Source of the DNA: Acanthochromis polyacanthus
Taxonomy: Eukaryota; Chordata; Actinopteri; Pomacentridae
Direction: 5' to 3'
DNA length: 64,000 bases
Assembly: GCF_021347895.1 (NCBI RefSeq)
Contig: NC_067117.1
Location: 31,626,067 to 31,690,066 of the forward strand
The notes under the pieces are model-generated. The model was given only the letters and a program-made list of their open reading frames with translations, did no database searches and had not been told where the DNA came from. The position numbers and the translations under genes are program-made. Each line of letters opens with the position of its first letter. Position 1 is the first letter of the stretch. Shown here piece after piece: positions 44,496 through 56,536 of this stretch.

Positions 44496-46692
44496 TAGAT
44501 GTAGCAGGTCGAAACAAAGCGACTTTATTTAGACAGGTTTGCATGGGTGAGCATGTATTTTAAACATTGATATCTCTGCTGATCTGGATTTAATTGTGGG
44601 ATGCCAGAGTCATGATTGTGATTCACATTTGATTAACAAGCCCACAGCCTTGGGTTGAAGGTGAGGTGAAAAAATATGCATCATGTGCAGATAAATTATT
44701 CAAATTTGAAATAGATCAGGAGAAGTAAAATATCTAAACTGTCAGTGTTGTCATTTAAAATATTAGTAATTCAGGATTTGCTTTTAGCTTTTTCTATGTT
44801 ACAGTTTGTCTGCTTAAGTCAGCCTCAAGCATAGCTGAGCTGATCTGTTTGTTTTCCAGTTATGCTGCCTAGCAAGCTGTAAATAAAATGAATCGAGTAA
44901 ATAAAGCGGTTGGAGAGTTGTATAATAGAGAACAGTCTCGTGCATAAAGCCAATTACAGACCCCGGCCTAAACACTTTGTCAGTTCCATTAGACTGGATC
45001 CAGAGTCCTCCCAGCGGGAAGCCAAACCCACCACAAGCATGCAGAGCTGCTTACAGTCAAGACTGCTAAAGATAGACCAAAAAACAGACCCCGACCAGTC
45101 TCATTGTAACTCAGGCCAGACCAAACGTTATTATGATTATCATCCTAAAATCCACTTAAATCACATCAGGCTGTTGCTGAGTATTTGCAACACAACGCTG
45201 ATCATAAACATCATAAGCAGAAATGCAGGCCAGAAAAACACTGAGCCAGCTGTAAGACTCACTTTGACAGTTTTAACACTCTGTACAGCTGCTTAACACC
45301 AGAGCTGAGAGACTAAATCATCTTTTGGCTCCCAATACGAACAAAAAATACTCCGATTACTTGTCCTAATAAAAGATAATCTCTAGAAAATTAATTGCAT
45401 CTTGTCAGGAGCAGCATTCGTCGTGCTCCTGTTTGCAACCCAAAACCAGCTATTAGTCGACGGTTTGTTTGTCTTAGAGTCTGTGGTCGCATTAGTCGTA
45501 CAAAAACACCAACAGCCTCCAAACCCAACCGGGTTTTGTTCCCGCAGTGGAGCTTTTATCGCCGTCTGGAGATAAAAACAACAAGCTGATTCCCTGTTTA
45601 CTCTCCATTCGATTGGTTTCGCATCAGCAGGGGAGAGAAACATGGCCGACCCAAACCACAATCCACACACCCATTCAAAGTTCCTTTTCACATGCAAGCT
45701 GCTGTTTGGTAACTGATTTGCTTGTGGTTGGAGGAGTCTTGTTTCAATATAAAGACGCTTAAACTACAGAGTCGGACTGGTTCTGACAAGATACAGACCT
45801 GCGGTGGTTTTTAGCGGTTTATCGAGGTATGATGAGTCAGAGTTTTCAGTATCACCTGGCTAAATCACCATGCTAACCTGGTGTGAAGGTTAAGTTCAGA
45901 TATTTAAATTGGTTGTAAAAAGTGTTTCCCTTTTGCCGGTTAATTTCTTGACATTTCTCTCTGAATTATAAAGACTCTCAGCTGAAGAAACATGTTACAT
46001 CTGCAGACCTGTATTGTCATTCCACTCAACAATGTCGTGCAGTTGCAGTATATTACGCTCTTTGCGTTGCGTTGCCATGGGAATTGATATACAATCTAAT
46101 GGTGATGCAAAAAAAAGTATTGAAATGCTTTTATATGTGGTTTGCTGTGAAGACCTGTGTGTGTTTTACACTGCTGGTACTGGTAGCTAATAGAACACAT
46201 GAGACAATTGATTAGTCTTTTGGTATTTATTGCAGAGAATAATGAACCAGTCCCATTAATTTCCCTTGGATATGGCAAAAAACTAAAGTTATTTCCATAT
46301 ACCATTTATTATGGGACAGTGTCTTACGTAAATGCTCTGAATTTTAAAGTTTAGGAGCTGCAATGTGCAGTTGTTACATCAGTATGTTACTTCAAAGGAA
46401 TGACGGGTTACTACCAACACTCCTCTCTTCCATTATTTGCAAATACGATACTTTTCACCTTAATCAATTTTTTTCTTCACAGCCATCTATTATAGCAACC
46501 GGTTGACTGAAGAAGTCCACATGTCATCCATTCATTTTCTGTAGAAGAGTTAAATGTTTTTCTGTTAAGTTTTTATGCAAATTGACACAGAATCTAAAGT
46601 AGAAAACCTGGTTAACAAAGAAAACTGACACTAATTATCTCTGATTGGGCTTTTAGGTTTTGTTGAGTCGGATTACACAAAGAAATCCTGGT
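44496..46692. other. No recognised gene
   Basis: AT-rich sequence. Frames at 44910-45296 (plus, 128 residues) and 45383-45697 (minus, 104 residues) have no recognisable domain. A small hairpin, AGGAGCA...TGCTCCT, lies at about 45407-45430. Confidence 0.4.
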
Positions 46693-48905
46693 GATTCAAT
46701 TCAATTCAATTCAATTCAAATTTATTTATATAGCGTCAAATACAGTCAAATCGTCTCAAGACGCTTTACAGAACCCAAATGCCTGACCCCCAGAGGAAGC
46801 CCAAAGGCGACAGTGGCAAGGAAAACACCCTTTTAACAGGGAAGAAACCTCGAGCAGAACCCGGCTCTATATAGGAGGGACCCATCTGCCTGCTGGCCGG
46901 GTGGGTTGAGAAGGACAGAGGAGGGCAAGGGGGAGGGATGGGAGAAGAGGGAGGGGTGGGAAAGCAAGGAAAACACAACACACATTTGGATACATGCATG
47001 ACAGGATATGTGACACAGACAAAGTATAAGCTAACATTGAAAACTGACTCATAGTTTACTCTTATGATGTACGGCTCTGACATTAAACATACTCCATATA
47101 AAGCTAGCAGTAAAATTCAAACAGTAAGTAAGTTAGCATAACAAGTATAGTGAAGGCGATGCAGAGTTGACTGGTGGAAAAAGGGGAGCTGGAAGCAGAG
47201 GGCTGGAGGAAGGTCAGCAGCAGCATCCCACAGTGGGCATGATGGAGACTGGACCAGCTGGTGGAACATCGACCGCAGATCTGAAGCATCCAGCTCTGGG
47301 ACCAGGGACACTCGGGGAAATAGCACAGGGGGAAACAGAGTGAATGTACTGCAATAACGGTATACATATTAAATGTAAAGGTAGATAGAGAAGGGCTCAG
47401 TGCGTCAAGAGAAGTCCCCCAGCAGCCTTGGCCTATAGCAGCATGACTAGGGGCAGAACGAAGGGACGTCCAAGAGGGAGTCAGCTGTGCAATGAAGACA
47501 CAGGCCGAACCCCTGTGGGTCACCCAGTCAGCCCCAACTATAAGATTTGTCAAAAAGGAACGTCTTAAGCCTGGTCTTAAAAATAGAGAGGGTATCTGCC
47601 TCCCGAACCCAAACTGGGAGCAGGTTCCACAGGAGAGGCACCTGATAACTGAAGGCTCTGCCTCCCATTCTACTTTTAGAAATTCTAGGAACAACAAGTA
47701 AGCCTGCAGTTTGAGAGCGAAGAGTTCTACTAGGATAATAAGGTACTATCAGATCTTTAAGATATGATGGAGATTGGTTATTAAGAGCTTTATATGTCAG
47801 AAGAAGGATTTTAAATTCTATTCTGGATTTAACAGGAAGCCAGTGAAGAGAAGCAAGTATAGGGGAAATATGATCTCTTTTGCTAACTCCTGTCAGTACT
47901 CTCGCAGCAGCGTTTTGGATCAACTGTAGATGTTTGAGAGAGCTATTTGGACAACCCGATAATAAGGAATTACAATAGTCAAGCCTGGAAGTAACAAAAG
48001 CATGAACTAATTTTTCTGCATCACTCTGAGACAGAATGTTCCTGATTTTTACAATATTACGCAGGTGAAAAAATGTGTGAGTTAAAGGACATGTCCTGGT
48101 CAAAAATAACTCCAAGATTCCTCACAGTAGTACTGGAGGCCAACGTAATGCCATCCAGAGTAACTATTTGCTTTGAAAGCGAGTTTCTAAGATGTTTGGG
48201 GCCAAATACAATGACTTCAGTTTTGTCTGAATTTAGCAGTAGGAAGTTAAGTCATCCAGGTTTTAATGTCCTTAAGACAATCTTGCAGTCTAGCTAACTG
48301 ATCAGTTTCATCTGGCTTCATAGATAAATACAATTGTATGTCATCTGCATAACAATGGAAGTTAATACAATGCTTCCTAATAATATTGCCTAAAGGAAGC
48401 ATGTATAATGTGAAAAGTATCGGTCCTAAGACAGAACCCTGAGGAACTCCATGATTAACTTTAGTATGTTCAGAAGAGTTATTGTTGACATGCACAAACT
48501 GGAACCTATCTGATAAGTAGGATTTAAACCAGTCCAGTGCTGTCCCTTTAATGCCAATTGAATGTTCTAGATGCTGTAATAAAATTTTGTGGTTGATTGT
48601 GTCAAACGCTGCACTAAGATCTAACAAAACAAATATCGAGACTAGTCCATTATCTGATGCTATGAGAAGGTCATTAGTAACTTTCACTAGAGCTGTTTCT
48701 GTGCTATGATGCACTCTGAAGCCTGACTGAAACATTTCAAACAAATTATTCCTTTGTAAGTGTTCACATAATTGATTTGCAACTGTTCTTTCCAGAATTT
48801 TAGAGAGAAATGGTAGGTTGGATATTGGTCTATAGTTAGCTACCACATCTGGATCTAAAGTGATGACAAACCTGTATGCAGTTGCACTTTTTTTGTTTTG
48901 TTTTC
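46693..48905 (-). mobile_element. L2-clade LINE, 5'-truncated, with (TTGAA)n tail
   Basis: About 2.2 kb. It starts inside the reverse transcriptase (48905 side), has a 3' UTR containing the GCCACTGTCGCC and GGGTTCTGTAAAGCG blocks, and ends in (TTGAA)n. The same 3' UTR occurs as a short fragment at 4061-4210. It is one of the better preserved LINEs here, with a single main frameshift. Confidence 0.9.
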
Positions 48906-48942
48906 CCTTTCGTGGTTCTATAATCACCAAGTTCGGCAACAA
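47528..48942 (-). pseudogene. L2 LINE ORF2, reverse transcriptase to C-terminus, one frameshift
   Basis: The first frame (48942 to 48247) contains [20 protein letters not shown], then [37 protein letters not shown] (catalytic Asp), [20 protein letters not shown], and [11 protein letters not shown] (catalytic YADD). It ends at KTWMT. One extra base near 48250 shifts the frame, after which [20 protein letters not shown] is readable. The second long frame (48115 to 47528) has SRLDYCNSLLSGCPNSSLKH, IQNAAARVLTG, LHWLPVKSRIEFKILLLTYK and WNLLPVWVREADTLSIFKTR, the conserved L2 C-terminal region. The N-terminal endonuclease is absent by 5' truncation; the first about 20 residues of the frame are flanking sequence. 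The RT catalytic residues are intact, but the frame is broken. Confidence 0.9.
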
Positions 48943-50226
48943 AAGGTAGTTCTGAAGTGCAAATTAAACCCGACTCATCCAAACCTAATATAATCATCCA
49001 GAAAGCCGATACCTCTGAATGTTCTTCTCAAGGTAGCGGGATGTTCTTTTTATTTTCAGTCTGCATTTGTATCAGTCATAATACAACAATTCAAGGTGGT
49101 ACAAAGTTAAATCTTTCAAAACTGATGGACGTCAGAAAGTAAAGAGTCTTGCCCATTACTTGCTGTTTTCAGAGGCTTTCATTGCTATCTACTGACAAAC
49201 ATTTGAGATATTCTCATAACAACCTGATCTGTATGCTGCTAATTTGCTACAGTAATGAAATGACATTTTTTAATCAGTCTAATGAGGAAATGTTAATAGG
49301 CATGTCTGTTCGGCACTGTCTCAAAGAAATTACTTTGTATTGTGCTAATTTGTTTTCCCAATTAAATCCTGATGGCAAACTGGCAGCATCGTGTTCACGG
49401 ACAGCATTTTTTATGTTTTAGATAGTAAATGTGTTGCTGTGTCAACTGCAGAGAAGACAGAAGTATGAGAGGCAAAACAAAGGGCTGTGCTTCGAATAAG
49501 GTTTTATTTATTTTCATCTAAATGCAGAATGTCAATAAAATTTTGCATGCAAGTATTTACAAAACAAACTGTTGACAGCATAGAAACGGGACTACGAAGA
49601 GAACAAAAGTATCAGACAGGACTCTCAAAGTGGTCAAAAAAATATCTAGAACTAAACTGTACAGTGTGGCTACAACAATAAACCATTTCATAAACCAAAA
49701 ACAAAAAAAACAAATGAAACATCGTACCCAACATGATAAAAACAGCCAACAACATAACCAAACAAACATCAAAAGTACAAACAAAGGCGACTTCAAACTG
49801 AATGCATAAAAGATTCATAAGATTCCAACATAACTCCTAAAACGATATGAAAAACCCCAACTAAATCCAATAACATACAGTGCCTGATCAGTCAAAAACA
49901 CACATTTCTTTCCTCGAGTTTTACCTTCTCTATAGTCATTATCATAGTAAGGTCAGGGTGGAAGTTGGATGTACAGAGAGAAGGTTTTTGGCAATCAATT
50001 TGGTTTTGCTATTGCAAATTAGCGCTATATAAAAGTAATGTCCGACATAGAGTAGATCGAAGTTGCTAAATTTTGATACCAAGCATCCAGACAGAGGAGA
50101 AATTCAAGGAAAAACCAACAAAACTGATGTTATTGAGATGTTTGGCCACCATGTGCTGCCAGAACAGCTTTAGTAAGACTTGGTATTGGGCCTCCAAGTC
50201 TCTACTGGAGGGATCAAACATAAATA
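48943..50226. other. No recognised feature
   Basis: AT-rich. Short frames at 49149-49421 (plus) and 49557-49818 (minus, hydrophobic) have no supporting context. Confidence 0.4.
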
Positions 50227-50513
50227 TTTTTTATCAATGAAGATAACATTAAGTTAATCAAAAACACAATCTAGACATTGTTAACTATTCTAAATGGATT
50301 CTGGAAACGGTTGATTTTTAATGGAATATGAACATTTCCAGTAACCATCACTCCTGTGTTCTAATGCTACATTGTGTTAGCTGATGGTGCTGAAAGGCTA
50401 ACCGATGATTAGAAAACCCTTGTTTAATTATGTTAACACATGAATAAAAGTGTAAGTTTTCATGGAAAACCTGAAATTGCCTCCGTGATCCCAAACTTTT
50501 GAAGGGTAGCGTA
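50227..50513 (-). mobile_element. TACACTACC-family MITE, copy 13, left end missing
   Basis: It begins TTTTTTATCAATGAAGATAA and ends GAAGGGTAGCGTA. The left terminal about 50 bp are replaced by unrelated sequence. Confidence 0.85.
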
Positions 50514-52392
50514 GGTTCAAAATCTCCCCTTGGTTTTCAGCTGAGTTGAGATTTGGTGAACATTGACCAAATTCTCAAACCAAAGTGGACCCAAACCATA
50601 GCAGTAAAATGTCCCCCAAAGCATATAACGGCCCCACAGGATCCCCTCACTGAAGGGGTATGAAAAGTTTAGGTTTTTTCCTTAATGTCTCACCTTTTTA
50701 TAATAATTTCCCTGACATTCAGTCACTCTTTCTCTGCATTGCATTTGTTTTCACTGTAATATTAACAATACAAATGCTGCTCCGAGGGCAGATCTCAGCC
50801 TGGTATCATTAAATGACACATTAATAACATTTCAACTCACTTAGCATGTTGTCTCTAAGCATTTTCCCCCACATGGGTCACCAAATTTGAATGCATTTGA
50901 CTGATAAATTTAATGGAACCTTCCCACGACCTTAAGCAATCTGCATGTTATTTTAACACTGCGAAATAACATGCAAAAAAACTTAAAATGCATCGCCATG
51001 ACATGTGATATGTGCCTGAAGTGGCGTGATTTTTATGCGCAACCCCATGAAATCACATCTGTGACCCAGATGAGGGGTCACAGACATAAGATTAGCAAAA
51101 GAATTCTTTTTAGAAAGCCAGTCTGATGTAAACAAAAGCATCAGCCTACCATTAAATCAACATGACAATATAAATGTATTTATATATTGTGTCAGGTAAC
51201 GTTTACAGTAAATATACTATATAATTGAATTTACATGCATTAAAGGACATAAGTTTTTGATTAGACTATACTTCTGCAGATTTTTGGGGCCTTTAAACCC
51301 AAACCAGTTACTATTTTGTGCTTGCTGTATGCATATAGCTGAATAAGTTCTGCAGGAACATATGGCTCCTGCCAGGATTTCAAGTAAACAAATGCCTGCG
51401 GCTTCACAAGACCTCATTATGGCTTCTATTACATAACAGACATTTCCTTGATTCATTAGATTTCCCAGCATTTCTTCATATGTTTTGTTATTTTGCTCCC
51501 CAGAGCTGTGTGAATGAACTTGACATCCAGTCAATGTTTCATGCTGTCGGTCACGCAGAATATTGACAGAGAGGCTGCAGATGTCCGTCCGGTTTTATTC
51601 CTGAAATGCAGGAGTTGGTGATCAGGTGGGAGTTGAAGTGATATGTGGAACACAACACTGAAAGGAGATTAAATTTTCATGCATTCATTCTCTCCAGCAG
51701 AAATACACTCTGCAGCATCCAGCCTGTCTATTAGCAGTCTGAGCACTGGCAGGATATTAAGGCTTCGGCACAATAACAGCTGTGGCTGCGCCTGGCGTGT
51801 GCTGTTAACCAAAGTGCTTTTTATCGCTCAGGCTTACCTCTGAGGTCATCTTTACGGTCGAGGTGACATATGAAAAAGGAAGAAGCGATGACTTCCTGAA
51901 ATTGAGCATCACAAATGGGAATTTTAGTAATCCGTGGAAGGGTTTTGGCAAATTATCAGCCGAGGTGCTTTTATTCTACAGAAAGGAACAGATTTTCATG
52001 TGCGTCACTAGTATTCCTCAGGTTCTTATCAACATTGTTATTGTTCACTGTGGTCAGAAGTCACCATTTCCTGCTTAAAGATTTGGAAGATAAATCTTTT
52101 TTTTTTTTTTTAATCCTCTGTATTCCAACAAGCTTGTTTTTGCTCCTGCCACAATATTCTCACTATGGGTTCACCTCAGTATGAGGTCCTGCACCTCTAT
52201 GGAAGCAGCACAACCATGGCTACAAGTAGAGAGAACTCAAGAAAACAGTTACGCCATAAATCGTTAAAGTTGGAATCAACATGTGCAACATTTTTCCCAC
52301 AAGTACTACCATTACTGGCAACAAATGGTGGCTCCACATACTATAGATATTTATGTTTTTACATTTTTAATTTGTTTCTGTATTTGTCTCTT
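50514..52392. other. No recognised gene
   Basis: Non-coding AT-rich DNA. A small hairpin, TGTGACCC...GGGGTCACA, lies at 51060-51082. The 105-residue minus frame at 51217-51534 has no known domain. Confidence 0.4.
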
Positions 52393-52535
52393 ATTGCCTC
52401 TGCCAAAGAATGCAGCGGAGTTATGTGATGATCGTCATTGGTTTGTCTGTCTGGTCGTCTGTTAGCAACATTACTCAAATACAGACAAACTGATTTGGAT
52501 GAAATTTTCAGGCGAGGTTAGAATCGCCAATTATT
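52393..52535 (-). repeat. AACTAGAAAAGCACTC repeat family, inner fragment
   Basis: GGAGTTATGTGATGATCG, GTTAGCAACATTACTCAAA and TTTGGATGAAATTTTCAGG match the complement of about 29100-29225. Confidence 0.6.
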
Positions 52536-52754
52536 GTTCATATTCCATCAGTCTTCTACACGTGTTAATAAAATATTTGTTCACTGAGAAAACTTTATTT
52601 CTCCTTACTTAAAATCGGACTCCCCTAAGAATGCAAGATATGGCATCAAAATATGTCTGGTATTTATGTATAAAGTCTTTAATATAAGTATAGTTCTTAA
52701 GTATAAAGTCATTTGTTATTGTTGTTATTTTTATTGGGCCAGTGAACAATATAA

Positions 52755-52800
52755 TAGAATTGAATTTCTTTACTTATCCCACACCTGGGAAATTATTTGC
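52755..52800 (-). repeat. Possible LINE 3' terminus
   Basis: The minus strand reads TTTCCCAGGTGTGGGATAAG followed by TAAAGAAATTCAATTCTAT, like the 3' ends of fish LINEs that finish with GTGGGATAAATAAAG. The coding part is not found. Confidence 0.4.
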
Positions 52801-53284
52801 TACAAAAGCTAAAACACCAAATTACAACAAGTTTAAAAAAAAAAAAAACTAGTAAATTACAGTCTGTAAGAACAGAATAATAAAAAAGGGGCTAAATGAT
52901 CACAGTATGACAGATGAAGAACAGAGAGACTATTTCAAAACTAGGACTTTAACAGAAATATGCAGGTTGAGTTAACTGTGCAGATTGTATGATATGAAAT
53001 AAAATCTGGAGTCAGATTTTGTTGGGTCACTTAACAAAATCTGACTCCCCTACTATTTTGGGAATGCAAGAAATGGCAACCTTCAAACTTTCTCAGCTAC
53101 AACATCTGCACCTCTGCTGCTGCTGTGTGAAGTATCAAGTATGTAGTCCTGCTAGCTTCAGGATGGTGACATTATTATTATACAATATAGCCATTTTAAT
53201 GAGAAGCTCGGACGCTGTTGTATGTATTGAATGATATTTTATTCCAGCAGTGGTCAAAAAATAAAAGAAATCACATTTATTACA

Positions 53285-53600
53285 GCCCCGGAGGTAGGGA
53301 GTGGATAAAACCTGTTGAAAGAGTGCACGCCCGTATGCGACGCTCCTCGGAAAAACAGCGAACGCACCCGTATACAAACAGGGATAATGTGATTGGTCAA
53401 AGCGAGCCGGCCTTCTATTGGTTGACAGCGTTGATACACAAAAAATCCGAGAGCAGAGCAGAGATCCGTGAGCGCAAGAGGAAGAGTTTGAGTTTGAGCG
53501 CAGGAAATCTGCGCGAGCAGCATCGTAACCGAGTGCGAGGACACCGTTTGAGCACGCGCAGAGCAAATTTGAGCGCAAGAGCAAAGTTCTGAGAGACAAT
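53285..53600. other. CpG-dense block with degenerate TTTGAGCGCAAGA repeats
   Basis: It stands out from AT-rich flanks by its CpG content (GTATGCGACGCTCC, CTGCGCGAGCAG, GAGCACGCGCAGAG). A motif close to TTTGAGCGCAAGA recurs at least three times (about 53490-53580). Frames are open on both strands (53218-53592 plus, arginine-rich; 53135-53626 minus), which suggests base composition rather than a gene. It could be an unnamed repeat or a small CpG island. Confidence 0.4.
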
Positions 53601-53671
53601 ATCACGAAATCTGAGAATGAAATCAATAAATTCTGCCCTCAAATCAATTTAAAATGTTTTTGAATTATGAT

Positions 53672-53901
53672 AGGAAATTTATTCCATACATATTTAGGTC
53701 ACACGATTCAGTATCCATACATAACGTACACATGCATGCATTTTGTTTGTGGGTACATCTTTGTTAAATGGCTATGTTCTATGTTGCCATGATTTCCAAT
53801 CAACAGCTATTAAAAAAAAATGCTGCATTTCCGACAATGTCATATGGAGGGGGGAACAGCCGTGGTGAAGTACTGTGCTCTCTGAATGCATTTCTAGCTA
53901 G
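53672..53901 (-). repeat. AACTAGAAAAGCACTC repeat family, inverted copy
   Basis: Complement of about 28592-28805: ACTAGCTAGAAATGCATTC, AACAGCC, CATATGACATTGTC and CAACATAGAACATAG align with it in order. Confidence 0.65.
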
Positions 53902-53905
53902 TGCT

Positions 53906-55416
53906 GCAAGGACTGCCTGCAGTTCAGCCGAAAAGGTCCTTGGTTTTTGTCACATGACTGGTCAGTAATAACGTCACAGTTGCACCACGGAGCTCAGATT
54001 TTTTTGTGTTTTAATAGAATCCAAGCAAACTGTCAGAACTCCATTAGTCAGAATTGAAGAAGCCTCTTGAAGCTACAAGAGAAGTCTAGTTTATTTCTCC
54101 TGAAGCTCCTACAATTCCAAAAACCTGGATGACTGAGAATTTACACAGACGGCAGAAATTGAAGTGCCTAAAGCCTTCTTTGTTTTCAAAATTTCTGGCT
54201 CTGAATTGGTGCCAGCTTGGCCTTTCAAACTCTTCAACCCGTATAACTATTGTGAAATGTTTTGCTTTGCCAGCACAAACAGTATCTATGATTTATGACT
54301 TTCAGAGCCTGAATGATGCCTGGTACTCTCTCAGGGTGTATGAAATAATGCTAGAACAGTTTTCAGTAAGACTAGAATAACAGAATAGCAGGAGCAGAGG
54401 GAGGCTGGGAAACTGCTGAGGAGCATCACATGCGTCGTAGCGTTGGACTCCCACTGGCAGCCGGTTAGCTCACCTGGCTCCCTTGAAACATAACAAAATC
54501 AACTAAGACGTTTGCAGCTCGCATATTAACATTTACTATCTCGTCGTGTTACTTTAATCCCTTTATGATCATGTTTGATTCACTGAGTCGAGCGTCCGTT
54601 TACACACAGTTTATCCATGTGAAAACGTGTTGATTACTGAAGCTGATACCTGAGTTGGAGTGATGCTCTTGCAAATCCTTTTTTCTAACGAACAATTGAG
54701 TAACCTTTGTGTGACGCAGGTCCAGTGTATTGGGAATGAAAGATTCTAGTGTAAGAAGGAACATTACCAGCACGTAGTCACAGCCACTGTGGCGTTAAGC
54801 TGCTGTAATCAGCCATGAAGTATGTCGATAGGCAAATCTGATTCGACTGACAAAAATCTGATTCAGGACCTGAGATTATTTGAAAGCTCTTGGTGCACAT
54901 CCAAATACAACAATAGGGATGAGTTGTTTCTCTTCAGAACGTCATAGTCATCTTCAGGGTTGTGCAAGTGCAGTATGCTGGTCCCGTGATATTTGGAAGT
55001 CTTGTTGAAACAAACCTTTCCACTGACCAATTAAAAAGAAAACAACCAACCTAGGCGTGTTTTATGTCGCAGCAAATTAACTGAATTTCAATTGTTTGTC
55101 ATCTTGGGAACTCTCAGCCATTTCGCATGCAGGGTTGTCTTTCTTCAAATCCACCTCTGTTTATTTGTTTCATCTTAAAGTGCAATGCAAATCAGGTTTC
55201 CTAAGGCTGGGAGACGAGCCTTAAATGCTCACCTCAGACAAATCACAAGGTTGCAAATTTTGTGTGCTGTTTGTCAGGAGGATCATGCAGTTTTGCTGAA
55301 AGGGAAAAAAAAGCTGCACGAGTTCAGGATGTCACTCCAAAAATGGGTCACCCAGCCCCTGTCCACCTGTCTGGATGTTACTTACATGCTTGTGGTATTC
55401 ATCTATTCTACTGGTC
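53906..55416. other. No recognised feature
   Basis: AT-rich with short frames lacking resemblance to known families. Confidence 0.4.
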
Positions 55417-55486
55417 AGCCATCTTTTTTTCCAGATATTTTAATGGCTACGGTCCTTGCTGGCCTCCAGAAATATCTAGAAACTAG
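55417..55486 (+). repeat. Diverged duplicate, left copy
   Basis: CCAGATATTTTAATGGCTAC...CTGGCCTCCAGAAATATC aligns without gaps to 55661-55733. A MITE fragment lies between the two copies. Confidence 0.65.
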
Positions 55487-55501
55487 ACTGCCGTTCAATT
55501 G

Positions 55502-55617
55502 TAGACTGTATTTCTGATTCATTTAATGTTATCTTCATTCAAAGCAACTGCTTTTAATATATATAGAAAAAAGAAAAGGCATTTCTAAGTGACCCCAAAC
55601 TTTAGAACAGTCGTGTA
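55502..55617 (+). mobile_element. TACACTACC-family MITE, copy 14, right third only
   Basis: It runs from TAGACTGTATTTCTGATTCA to AACAGTCGTGTA. Everything left of the internal TAGACTG is missing. Confidence 0.82.
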
Positions 55618-55660
55618 TGTTTATGGTATACATGTGTCCTACTGGTTCCCCAGGTTTTGC

Positions 55661-55733
55661 TGTCAGACACCATTTTTCCACATATTTTAATGCCTACACT
55701 CCATGCTGGCCTCCAGAAATGTCCAGAAACTAC
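55661..55733 (+). repeat. Diverged duplicate, right copy
   Basis: CCACATATTTTAATGCCTAC...CTGGCCTCCAGAAATGTC, the partner of 55417-55486. Confidence 0.65.
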
Positions 55734-56498
55734 CTTGATCCTTACTTCTGTCATCTCATTTTGTTCCTTTCCTTAATGCTGGCATCATCTTCACCTCATA
55801 TTCCTCCGTCATCTCCATATTTTTGACTCCCTGTCCTTTACCTCGTCCGAACCCCCTTTTCCTCATCTTCCCGCTCATCGCATCCTTCCCTCCCTGCATC
55901 CATCCACCTTTCACTTTTATGCCCGTCATTTCTCTCCCCACACATTCCATCCTCCGTTAATGACTTGCACTCTTTGCTTCATTGTCTCCCGATGCCTTTT
56001 CTAAGCTCCTCCTTTCCTCGCTGCCCTTTCTGTCCTCTCTAAATTATGATGCATCACCATAGGTGCCACCAACACCCACAGGTGGAGGTGAAAAAAATAT
56101 GTGCACATTAACCTGAAGCTAATAAATTCATGTTATTATAAGTCATGTCAGCAATTAAATGGAGTCACCAGAAGAGAATAATGGGGTCATGGAGGGAAAG
56201 ACGGGGGTATGGATAGAGGTAGGAAGAATCAAAGAAAAAGATAAAGAGAATGGGGGAAAAAGTACATTTTGAACTGTAGTTTGAATCCACTCACTTTATC
56301 CTTTCTTTCTTCCCTCTCTTACTGTGTCTGTCAGTCCCCCTCCTCCTTCTGGTCAGTGGTGAACCACATGGTTAACTGCGGTCCAGGCCTTGATGCCTGT
56401 TTCTCATAGACCTCGTGGCGGCACAATGACACCCTGGGCGGCAGGTTGCCACAAAGCTGCGCTAGTCAAAACAGCTCCATCAAACAGCAGCTGAAAAA

Positions 56499-56536
<38 letters not shown>

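Noticed and set aside
45744..45835. TATA-like ATATAAAG followed by a possible splice donor GAGGTATG
   Set aside because: Promoter-like arrangement only; no coding exon follows and nothing links it to a gene.
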